Shown in pieces: positions 52,356-59,969 of a DNA stretch of 64,000 nt; position 1 is the stretch's first letter, and each line of letters begins with the position of its first letter. The notes below the pieces were generated by a model. The model worked only from the letters and a program-made list of their open reading frames with translations, had not been told where the DNA came from and searched no databases. A program made the translations under genes and the position numbers. The stretch comes from JAIBAJ01 sp965284645 (GTDB lineage: Bacteria; Bacteroidota; Bacteroidia; JAIBAJ01), in the NCBI GenBank assembly GCA_965284645.1, contig OZ260106.1, positions 372,001 through 436,000 on the forward strand. The letters are read 5' to 3'.

Positions 52356-52450
52356 AATCTAAACTACTTTACTTATTTCAACTCACCCATTCTAAGCATT
52401 TCGGGATTTATGATGTAAGCAATTGGGCAAAAACAATTGAATTCAACTAC

Positions 52451-52593
52451 TTATACCAATTTTAATTTATAATTGTCCAAAGGCTATTTGTAAATATAGA
52501 TGGGTAAATGCCTAGGATACCGTTTTTAAGTCCAATTCTTTTAAAAAAATGTGAGTCTAAAATTGGGCTAAACAAAATGATTTTTTGGTATTA
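52451..52593. repeat. MITE-like element C, copy 2
   Basis: The copy starts TTATACCAATTTTAAT and ends TTTTTTGGTATTA. Internal blocks match the copy at 19322 with drift. Nothing else is recognised up to 52668. Confidence 0.6.
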
Positions 52594-52668
52594 AACTTTT
52601 TCTTAGGGCTAAGGAAAATTTAGCTCATGGGAAGGTAAAATCAAAGCCAAAGAATTAGCTATTCAAAC

Positions 52669-52702
52669 AAAAACGGCCAACCCTATCCGAGTTAGCCATT
52701 TT
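52669..52702 (-). terminator. Rho-independent terminator of the T9SS type B protein gene
   Basis: On the minus strand, AAAATGGCTAAC and GTTGGCCGTTTT (52691-52702 and 52669-52681) pair with two G-U, about 20 nt past the stop. Confidence 0.75.
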
Positions 52703-52722
52703 AGATTGTATTCTTTTTAGTT

Positions 52723-54702
52723 TTATTCTCCTCTCACCAATTCCACATACCCATTTTTAGCACCTGTGTATTCTGTGCTATCGTAGTATTTGGCTTGGAT
52801 TACCCAGAAATAGGTTCCTGGTGAGGCGGGTTGTCCGGAAATAGTATTACCATCCCATTTAATTTGAGGAGCTGTTGCTTTATAAATCAATGTTCCCCAG
52901 CGATTGTAAATCTGAAGATCGTACGATTGTACGTTTGAGTTACGAATCCAGAACACATCATTTACACCATCATTGTTTGGTGTAAATACGTTCGGAATAG
53001 TTGTTCCTTGTACAACATTTACAACGCCATAGGTGGTATCAATACAACCATCAGGAGAGGTAGCAATCATTTGGATGTTATAGGTTCCAATGGTATCATA
53101 TTGCTGGAAGGGACTTTCGAGGTTTGACGAATTTCCATTGGCAAAATCCCATGTCCAAGCTATACTGTTTTGGCTTGTATTCTGGAATTGAAGCATATCG
53201 TAAGTAAAAATTTCAGCCGTGTCGCCATAAGCAGGATTCAACACACCACTCGTGTAAGGAGTTACAACAGTGAAACTAGGAATAGGATTGGATAGAATAT
53301 TTACCACTAAAGTGCCTGGGAGAGAACCACAACTTCCAAGTGTTTCAATGACGTTAATGGTTCCTTGGGTAGGAGCAAAGGAAGTAGCAGAAGTATCTTG
53401 CCAAGCGATAGTAACTGGGTTTCCTGCTGAATCACCTTGGAAAATACCCACACCAGGCGTTACGCTCCAAGTAAAAGTTGTATTAGGCGTTGGATTTAAA
53501 ACAGTGTAAAGGGTATCGAATGAACCACAAAGTGTTGATGCTCCGGTAATTTGAGGCGTAGCTGGACGAACCCAACCTAAGCCATAACGCTTATGAACCG
53601 TATTCCAATCGAAATTACCAACTTTAGTCACACCAGGTTGATCACCGGCAAGAGAAGTAACAGTGGTATTAGGGAAAGGTCCTCCTGGGTTCTTCCATTC
53701 AGTTGGAGCAGGGAAGGTTCTCCAGTTTACTATTCCGGTATAAATTGGATCTTCTGTTGGATCATAGGTTAAGGTTATATCCGCATTTGCTATACCAGAT
53801 TCTCTAGTAATGTTGAAGAAGTAGTCTTTACCAACCACACAAATAGTTGAAGTATCATATTCTAAATGACTAAAACCATAATTGATAGGTTGTTCATAAA
53901 AGAAAGACACATCAAAAACAGTTGAATCATTAGAATTGGGAGCCAATCCAGCGTAACGTCTGTGAACTGTCCCGTTTACAACCTGCCCCATCGGGAAAAT
54001 ATAATCAGCACCACTATTAGATGTAAACCTTTCTAAACGGCCGTAAATAGAATTGTTAGCATTTGTATTCGTTGAAACAAACCCTGTAATCCAATCAACT
54101 GAGCTAGGTGTTGCATTGGTAACCGTCATTTTATAGAGGTCGGTATTTAATTGAGAGTTAGCTAAGTTCAATTTTTTAGTAACGATAGCATTCAAGGTTT
54201 GTGTTTTTACCCCAGCGCTATCTAAGGTAAGAATATTAAAAGTTGTAGGGTGTGTACCCGTAATCAATTGTGGATCAACAGAACTTAAAACAACAGTTCC
54301 TCCTGCAGATCCGCCATAAAACGTATCATTATTAACCCAATCATTTTTCACAATGATGGTACCGTCATTGTACATGGCACTGAAAATAAGGTTTCCGTTA
54401 TTATCTATTACAGGTGGCTGACCGCATTTGTAATTATTAATAAAACTACCTTGGATATCCAACACAGATTGTTGGGTCACTCGCATGGCAGGAAGGACAT
54501 CATTATCGTTTACGGGTACTTGGTTCAGCATATCCCCATTAACCCTCACAATGACGGAATCTTTCAGGTAAAAGGTTCCTCCTTTAACTGTCAAAATTGG
54601 GTTGTATTGGGCTGATACTTGCTGAATATTGCAGGAGAGAAATAATACAGCTACTGCAAAAACTGAACTAAGAACACTTTTAACCGTCGTAGAATTATTC
54701 AT
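52723..54702 (-). CDS. Secreted protein with PKD-like domain and gliding-motility-associated (T9SS type B) C-terminus
   Basis: A 659-residue exported protein. The signal peptide (SVFAVAVLFLSCNIQQVSAQ) precedes a large beta-rich N-terminal region without recognised family. Next come an Ig/PKD-like segment (TWSVTPGVGIFQGDSAGNPVTIAW) and a PKD domain (NSIAWTWDFANGNSSNLESPFQQYDTIGTYNIQMIAT). The C-terminal ~85 residues are the CHU_C/type B signal (IPNVFTPNNDGVNDVFWIRN, YNRWGTLIYKA). Export through T9SS is expected. Isolated gene with its own terminator. Role unknown. Confidence 0.9.
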   Translation of the reverse strand: MNNSTTVKSVLSSVFAVAVLFLSCNIQQVSAQYNPILTVKGGTFYLKDSVIVRVNGDMLNQVPVNDNDVLPAMRVTQQSVLDIQGSFINNYKCGQPPVIDNNGNLIFSAMYNDGTIIVKNDWVNNDTFYGGSAGGTVVLSSVDPQLITGTHPTTFNILTLDSAGVKTQTLNAIVTKKLNLANSQLNTDLYKMTVTNATPSSVDWITGFVSTNTNANNSIYGRLERFTSNSGADYIFPMGQVVNGTVHRRYAGLAPNSNDSTVFDVSFFYEQPINYGFSHLEYDTSTICVVGKDYFFNITRESGIANADITLTYDPTEDPIYTGIVNWRTFPAPTEWKNPGGPFPNTTVTSLAGDQPGVTKVGNFDWNTVHKRYGLGWVRPATPQITGASTLCGSFDTLYTVLNPTPNTTFTWSVTPGVGIFQGDSAGNPVTIAWQDTSATSFAPTQGTINVIETLGSCGSLPGTLVVNILSNPIPSFTVVTPYTSGVLNPAYGDTAEIFTYDMLQFQNTSQNSIAWTWDFANGNSSNLESPFQQYDTIGTYNIQMIATSPDGCIDTTYGVVNVVQGTTIPNVFTPNNDGVNDVFWIRNSNVQSYDLQIYNRWGTLIYKATAPQIKWDGNTISGQPASPGTYFWVIQAKYYDSTEYTGAKNGYVELVRGE

Positions 54703-54940
54703 TTCGATTTGGTAGTTTTTCTTTTAAAGGAGTTCCATGGGTTGGAACCTACAAAATAATGGAGCAAAATCCGTACTGCCAAATTTTTTTGAAAATTCCT
54801 TTCAATCCTTTGTCCAGCCTAGGTTCAAGCCTTGTATTTAGAATAGAAAAAGTACAGTAAGGAACTAGAATTAACAAAGGCTTGGGGATAAAAACCTCGT
54901 TTTTTAGAATCTTTTATGAAATTGCGCCCAAACATTTTCG

Positions 54941-55363
54941 ATGATTGACTCCTTTACTATCCGAGTGTACGGTATTTACTTGACTAACGACCAAAAAATC
55001 TTGGTTTCAAAAGAAAAGATAGATAGCAATTGGTATACCAAATTCCCTGGAGGTGGATTAGAATTCGGAGAAGGTCCAATTGATTGTTTAAAAAGAGAAT
55101 TCATGGAAGAAATGGGTCAAACCATTACCATTCTAGGACATTTCCATACAACAGACATATTCGTCCAATCCAAATTCAACCCTAAAAAACAAGTATTGGC
55201 TATCTATTATTTGATTTCCGGCATCATAGGAACACCTCAACCCAAAAACCCAAAAGAGCAACACCTATCCTTAATTTCTATCCACCCAAACAACAAGCCT
55301 TTCTTTTCCTTCAAAACGGATCAGAAAGTATATGATTTAATCGTCGAACAAAAATTCAAATAA
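54941..55363 (+). CDS. NUDIX domain hydrolase
   Basis: A 140-residue nucleotide-derivative pyrophosphohydrolase. The Nudix box is complete: G38-x5-E44-x7-R52-E53-F54-M55-E56-E57-M58-G59, inside FPGGGLEFGEGPIDCLKREF. Substrate not inferable. It lies 145 nt upstream of the nucleotide-sugar genes, so a house-cleaning role on sugar nucleotides is possible. The interval 54703-54940 before it shows no gene. Confidence 0.92.
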   Translation: MIDSFTIRVYGIYLTNDQKILVSKEKIDSNWYTKFPGGGLEFGEGPIDCLKREFMEEMGQTITILGHFHTTDIFVQSKFNPKKQVLAIYYLISGIIGTPQPKNPKEQHLSLISIHPNNKPFFSFKTDQKVYDLIVEQKFK

Positions 55364-55507
55364 GCCAATTAATTAACTTTGTTTTTTTCGAAGGCGCATC
55401 TACATTATTTAACCATAATCAAGTAAAATTTTGGCATTCAATACGAATCTGAAATTCAAACCAATCTTTTAACGATATTCGCACCCCTTAATTATTATAA
55501 CTGTATA

Positions 55508-56806
55508 ATGGCTACAATTTACCAAAAGCTTGTTGAAAAAGAAACGAAACTATCCGTAATTGGATTAGGCTATGTAGGCCTTCCGATTGCTTTGGAATTT
55601 GCAAAAAACATCCGAGTAATCGGTTTTGATATCAATGAAAAGCGATTAGAAATGATGAGAAATCATCAAGATCCAAGTGAAGAACTTGAATCTGAGGCTT
55701 TCGAAAACTGTGATATTACCTTCACCTCTTCTACTGATGTGTTGAAAGAAGCAACCTTTCACATCGTAGCCGTTCCAACTCCAATTGACGAACACAATCT
55801 TCCTGATTTAAAACCTTTACTTTCTGCTAGCCGCTCCGTTGGAAAAGCCCTTAAAAAAGGCGATTATGTGGTATTCGAATCAACCGTTTATCCTGGCTGT
55901 ACGGAAGAGGATTGTATCCCAGTTTTGGAAGAAGTATCTGGACTTAAATACCCTCAAGACTTTAAAGTAGGCTATTCCCCAGAAAGGATTAACCCAGGTG
56001 ATAAAGAGCATACCCTTCCTAAAATCATGAAAGTGGTTTCTGGCTGTGATGAAGAATCATTGGAAAACATTGCCAACACCTATAAAATAGTGGTTAAGGC
56101 TGGTGTTCATAAAGCTTCATCCATCAAGGTAGCTGAAGCAGCAAAGATTATCGAAAATACACAACGCGACGTTAATATCGCTTTGATGAACGAACTTTCC
56201 ATGATTTTCAACCGCATGAAAATCAACACCTATGAAGTATTGGAAGCTGCGGGTACCAAATGGAACTTCCTTCGCTTTTCTCCAGGTTTAGTTGGTGGTC
56301 ACTGTATCGGTGTAGATCCATATTACCTTACTTACAAAGCTCGTGAAAAAGGCCACCACGCCCAAATCATCAATTCGGGTCGTTCAGTAAACGATGGAAT
56401 GGGTCCTTATATCGCTCGTGAAACAGTTAAGAAAATATCAGCCCTCCATAAAGATATTAGCCGCAGCCGTGTATTGGTTATGGGAGCTACATTTAAAGAA
56501 AACGTTTCCGATATCCGTAACTCTAAAGTGGCGGATGTAATCAATGAACTTAAATCATTCTCGATATTGGTCGATGTAGTAGATCCTTATGCCGACAGCA
56601 AGGACCTAGAGCATGAATATGGCTTTGGATTGGTTGAAAAAGCTGGAGTAGGTTATGATGCGGTAATTGTTGCGGTAAACCACCAAGACTACCTTTCTTT
56701 GGATGAATCCTACTTCAAATCCATTTCCGCACCTGATGGTATTCTTATCGATATCAAAGGCGTGTACAGAAACAAAATTTCTGGATTAACCTATTGGTCA
56801 CTTTAA
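55508..56806 (+). CDS. Nucleotide sugar dehydrogenase (TviB/WbpO-type UDP-HexNAc 6-dehydrogenase)
   Basis: An NAD-dependent four-electron dehydrogenase of 432 residues that oxidises C6 of a UDP-HexNAc. The Rossmann motif is VIGLGYVGLPIALEF; TPI and ESTVYPGCTEE segments follow. The catalytic Cys266 lies in GGHCIGVDPYYLTYKA. The C-terminal domain has MGATFKENVSDIRNSKV. The sequence is of the TviB/WbpO group (UDP-GlcNAc or UDP-GalNAc to the uronic acid). The WbpP/TviC-like epimerase at 58941 is the expected partner, giving UDP-GalNAcA for capsule, exopolysaccharide or O-antigen. Confidence 0.92.
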   Translation: MATIYQKLVEKETKLSVIGLGYVGLPIALEFAKNIRVIGFDINEKRLEMMRNHQDPSEELESEAFENCDITFTSSTDVLKEATFHIVAVPTPIDEHNLPDLKPLLSASRSVGKALKKGDYVVFESTVYPGCTEEDCIPVLEEVSGLKYPQDFKVGYSPERINPGDKEHTLPKIMKVVSGCDEESLENIANTYKIVVKAGVHKASSIKVAEAAKIIENTQRDVNIALMNELSMIFNRMKINTYEVLEAAGTKWNFLRFSPGLVGGHCIGVDPYYLTYKAREKGHHAQIINSGRSVNDGMGPYIARETVKKISALHKDISRSRVLVMGATFKENVSDIRNSKVADVINELKSFSILVDVVDPYADSKDLEHEYGFGLVEKAGVGYDAVIVAVNHQDYLSLDESYFKSISAPDGILIDIKGVYRNKISGLTYWSL

Positions 56807-56840
56807 CAGCATCCAACAAATTTAACCCTAGCAACATAAA

Positions 56841-57860
56841 ATGAAGATTCTTGTCACTGGAGGAACAGGTTTTATCGGTTCTCATACCACAGTAGAACTG
56901 CTACAAAAAGGCTATGATGTGGTAATCGCCGATAACCTGAGCAATTCAGAGGAATGGATTGTGGACCGCATCGAGGAAATTGCAGGAAATCGCCCTTACT
57001 TTGAGAAAATCGATTGTTGCAACCTTTCCGATCTAAAAAAACTGTTCCTACTTCATTCCGACATCAAAGCAGTAATCCATTTTGCTGCCTTTAAAGCTGT
57101 TGGAGAAAGCGTTGCTGCTCCTCTTTCTTATTACCGCAACAATTTAGTTTCCCTAATCAATCTTTTGGATTGTATGAAAGAAACTAAAATATCCAACCTG
57201 GTATTTTCTTCCTCTTGTACCGTATATGGTGAACCTCAATATTTACCTGTTGATGAAAACCACCCCGTACAAAAAGCTGAATCACCGTATGGCAATACCA
57301 AACAAATCGGTGAAGAAATAATCAACGATGCTTCATTAGGGGGCAATCTAAACGGTATTTGCTTGCGTTATTTCAATCCAATTGGAGCTCATCCTACGGC
57401 AAAAATTGGAGAATTGCCTCAAGGTGTTCCTAACAACCTCGTCCCTTTTATTACCCAAACAGCCATTGGAAAAAGAAAAGAACTGAAAGTGTTCGGGAAT
57501 GATTACCCAACACCCGACGGTAGCTGTATCCGCGACTATATCCATGTAGTTGATTTGGCCAAAGCGCACGTTGTAGCCGTTGAAAGGTTGTTAAAGGCTA
57601 AAAACAAATCCCGTTTCGAAGTGTTCAACCTCGGAACCGGAAATGGCGCATCGGTGCTTGAAGTAGTAAATGCATTCGAAAAAGTAAGTGGCGAAAAACT
57701 AAATTACTCCATTGCTCCTCGCAGACCAGGTGATGTAATTAAAGTTTATGCCGATACTACTTTCGCCAATGAAGAACTTGGTTGGAAAACGGAATTGAGC
57801 CTTGAAGAAGCCTTACTCTCAGCTTGGAAATGGGAAAAACACCTTAACCAAAAAAAATAG
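56841..57860 (+). CDS. galE: UDP-glucose 4-epimerase GalE
   Basis: Extended SDR of 339 residues interconverting UDP-glucose and UDP-galactose. Motifs: TGGTGFIGSHTTVELLQKGYDVVIADNLSNS at the N-terminus, VIHFAAFKAVGESVAAPLSYYRNN, active-site Tyr-x3-Lys in SPYGNTKQ, and RYFNPIGAHP with GIGE-like GELPQGVPNNL. It lies 34 nt after the dehydrogenase and 7 nt before rfbB, clearly in an operon. Confidence 0.95.
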   Translation: MKILVTGGTGFIGSHTTVELLQKGYDVVIADNLSNSEEWIVDRIEEIAGNRPYFEKIDCCNLSDLKKLFLLHSDIKAVIHFAAFKAVGESVAAPLSYYRNNLVSLINLLDCMKETKISNLVFSSSCTVYGEPQYLPVDENHPVQKAESPYGNTKQIGEEIINDASLGGNLNGICLRYFNPIGAHPTAKIGELPQGVPNNLVPFITQTAIGKRKELKVFGNDYPTPDGSCIRDYIHVVDLAKAHVVAVERLLKAKNKSRFEVFNLGTGNGASVLEVVNAFEKVSGEKLNYSIAPRRPGDVIKVYADTTFANEELGWKTELSLEEALLSAWKWEKHLNQKK

Positions 57861-57867
57861 GCTAAAA

Positions 57868-58917
57868 ATGAACATACTCATTACGGGGGGCGCAGGATTT
57901 ATAGGTTCACACGTGGTAAGACGTTTGGTTAAAAACTATCCCAATTATTCCATCGTTAACCTAGATAAACTAACCTACGCCGGCAACCTTGAAAACCTCA
58001 GGGACATTGAAAATCTTCCAAACTATTCCTTCGTAAAAGGAGATATTTGTGATAGTTCTCTTCTAACTGAACTTTTCCAAAAACACCAATTTCAAGGAGT
58101 CATACACTTGGCCGCCGAAAGCCATGTCGACCGAAGCATTTCTAACCCAATGGAGTTTATCGTAACCAATATTGTTGGTACAGTTACGCTTTTAAATGCG
58201 GCAAAAGCTGCCTGGAACGGGAATTGGGATGGAAAACGCTTTTACCATGTCTCTACAGATGAAGTCTATGGTACCCTTGGCGAAACAGGATTCTTTACGG
58301 AAGATACAGCTTATGATCCACACAGTCCTTACTCTGCTTCAAAAGCTAGCTCCGACCACCTTGTTCGTGCCTATTTCGATACCTATGGACTTCCTGCAGT
58401 AATTTCTAATTGTAGCAACAACTACGGCAGTCACCACTTCCCCGAAAAGCTAATCCCATTGGCCATCAACAACATTAAAAACATGAAACCAGTTCCTGTT
58501 TATGGAAAAGGTGAAAATGTTAGGGATTGGTTGTTTGTTGAAGACCATGCCTCGGCTATCGATCTTATTTTCCACAAAGCCCAAACAGGCCAAACCTATA
58601 ACATTGGCGGACATAACGAATGGAAGAACATTGATCTTATTCGTGTGCTGTGCAAAGTTATGGACGAAAAACTAGGTAGAACGCCAGGAACAAGCGAAAC
58701 CCTAATCACTTTTGTTAAAGATAGAGCAGGTCACGATCTCCGCTATGCTATTGATGCATCCAAACTTCAACGGGAACTTGGATGGAAACCAAGTCTTCAA
58801 TTTGAGGAAGGACTCTCCAAAACAGTGGATTGGTACCTAGCCAACGAAGAATGGTTGAACCATGTTACCTCAGGTGATTACCAAAAATACTATAACCAAC
58901 AATATTCAAAATCCTAA
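57868..58917 (+). CDS. rfbB: dTDP-glucose 4,6-dehydratase RfbB
   Basis: Extended SDR of 349 residues that converts dTDP-glucose to dTDP-4-keto-6-deoxyglucose. Motifs: ITGGAGFIGSHVVRRL, HLAAESHVDRSISNP, STDEVYGTLGETG with the D-E dehydratase pair, Tyr-x3-Lys in YSASKASSDHLVRAY, and NNYGSHHFPEKLIPL. ATG 57868 is chosen because the longer frame overlaps galE. rfbA, rfbC and rfbD are not in the window. Confidence 0.95.
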   Translation: MNILITGGAGFIGSHVVRRLVKNYPNYSIVNLDKLTYAGNLENLRDIENLPNYSFVKGDICDSSLLTELFQKHQFQGVIHLAAESHVDRSISNPMEFIVTNIVGTVTLLNAAKAAWNGNWDGKRFYHVSTDEVYGTLGETGFFTEDTAYDPHSPYSASKASSDHLVRAYFDTYGLPAVISNCSNNYGSHHFPEKLIPLAINNIKNMKPVPVYGKGENVRDWLFVEDHASAIDLIFHKAQTGQTYNIGGHNEWKNIDLIRVLCKVMDEKLGRTPGTSETLITFVKDRAGHDLRYAIDASKLQRELGWKPSLQFEEGLSKTVDWYLANEEWLNHVTSGDYQKYYNQQYSKS

Positions 58918-58940
58918 TAAAGAACTCGATTTCAAATTAC

Positions 58941-59936
58941 ATGTACGACAAGAAATTCCATTCGCATGATATTTCAAAGCTATCATTTTTAATTACAGGT
59001 GGTGCAGGCTTTATTGGATCTAATATCGTAAAATATCTTCTTACCCACCAGGCTGGAAAAGTATTGGTGCTCGACAACCTAAGCGAAGGACAATATAAAA
59101 ATATAGAGCCATTCATCCATCTGCCTAACTTCCAATTTATACAGGCCGATCTCACAGATTTTGCTTCCTGCTTAAAGGCAACAGAACATATCGATTACCT
59201 AATCCATCAAGGTGCATTGGGTTCTGTCCCACGTAGTATCAAATATCCTTTGGCTACCAATGCGGCCAATGTTACTGGCTTTCTAAATATTATGGAAGCT
59301 TCAAGGAAAAACCAAGTAAAACGAATGGTTTTCGCAAGTTCGAGCTCAGTTTATGGAGATAGTGTTTTACTTCCTAAAAAAGAGGAAATCATTGGTAAAC
59401 CTTTATCGCCTTATGCAGTTTCGAAACTAGTAAACGAACAATATGCCGCTATCTATAACCGTACCTATGGAATAGAAGTTGTCGGTTTGCGTTACTTTAA
59501 TATCTTCGGACCTAACCAAAAACCCGATGGAGCCTATGCCGCCGTTTTGCCACTATTTATGAAAGCCATCCTTTCAAATGAACCCCCGTACATTAATGGA
59601 GATGGTGAACAAAGCAGGGACTTTACTTTCGTAGTAAATGCTGTAAAAGCTAATATTTTGGCACTTTTTACCGAATCAAAGGATGCCTTAGGAAATGTTT
59701 ATAATGTAGCAGCTGGTGAAAGTTACTCTGTAAACCAATTGTTTCAAATGCTTAAAGAAATCTCAGGCTCTGATTTAAACCCAATTTATAGAGAAGAAAG
59801 AGCAGGAGATGTTCGCAGTTCTCTTGCCGATATCTCAAAGGCTAAAAATGACCTAGGCTACGAACCCGAAGTATACGCCAAAGATGGTTTGAAAATAACC
59901 TTTGATTGGTTTAAAAAAACATATTTAAAGGGCTAA
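58941..59936 (+). CDS. NAD-dependent epimerase (WbpP/TviC-like UDP-HexNAc 4-epimerase)
   Basis: Extended SDR of 331 residues. ITGGAGFIGSNIVKYLL, the diagnostic HQGALGSVPRSIKYP segment of WbpP/TviC-type epimerases, SSSSVYGDS, Tyr-x3-Lys in YAVSKLVNEQY, and FGPNQKPDGAYAAVLPLF are all present. It probably interconverts UDP-GlcNAc/UDP-GalNAc or their uronic acids, pairing with the dehydrogenase at 55508. It lies 23 nt after rfbB. Confidence 0.9.
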   Translation: MYDKKFHSHDISKLSFLITGGAGFIGSNIVKYLLTHQAGKVLVLDNLSEGQYKNIEPFIHLPNFQFIQADLTDFASCLKATEHIDYLIHQGALGSVPRSIKYPLATNAANVTGFLNIMEASRKNQVKRMVFASSSSVYGDSVLLPKKEEIIGKPLSPYAVSKLVNEQYAAIYNRTYGIEVVGLRYFNIFGPNQKPDGAYAAVLPLFMKAILSNEPPYINGDGEQSRDFTFVVNAVKANILALFTESKDALGNVYNVAAGESYSVNQLFQMLKEISGSDLNPIYREERAGDVRSSLADISKAKNDLGYEPEVYAKDGLKITFDWFKKTYLKG

Positions 59937-59953
59937 AAAAAGGAAAGGAGCGT

Positions 59954-59961
59954 TACCTTCG
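59954..59961 (+). promoter_or_regulatory. -7 box TACCTTCG upstream of DUF5686 gene
   Basis: A TTCG-type -7 box, 8 nt before the TTG at 59970. It supports a separate promoter and this non-ATG start. Confidence 0.45.
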
Positions 59962-59969
59962 CCCTTGCT

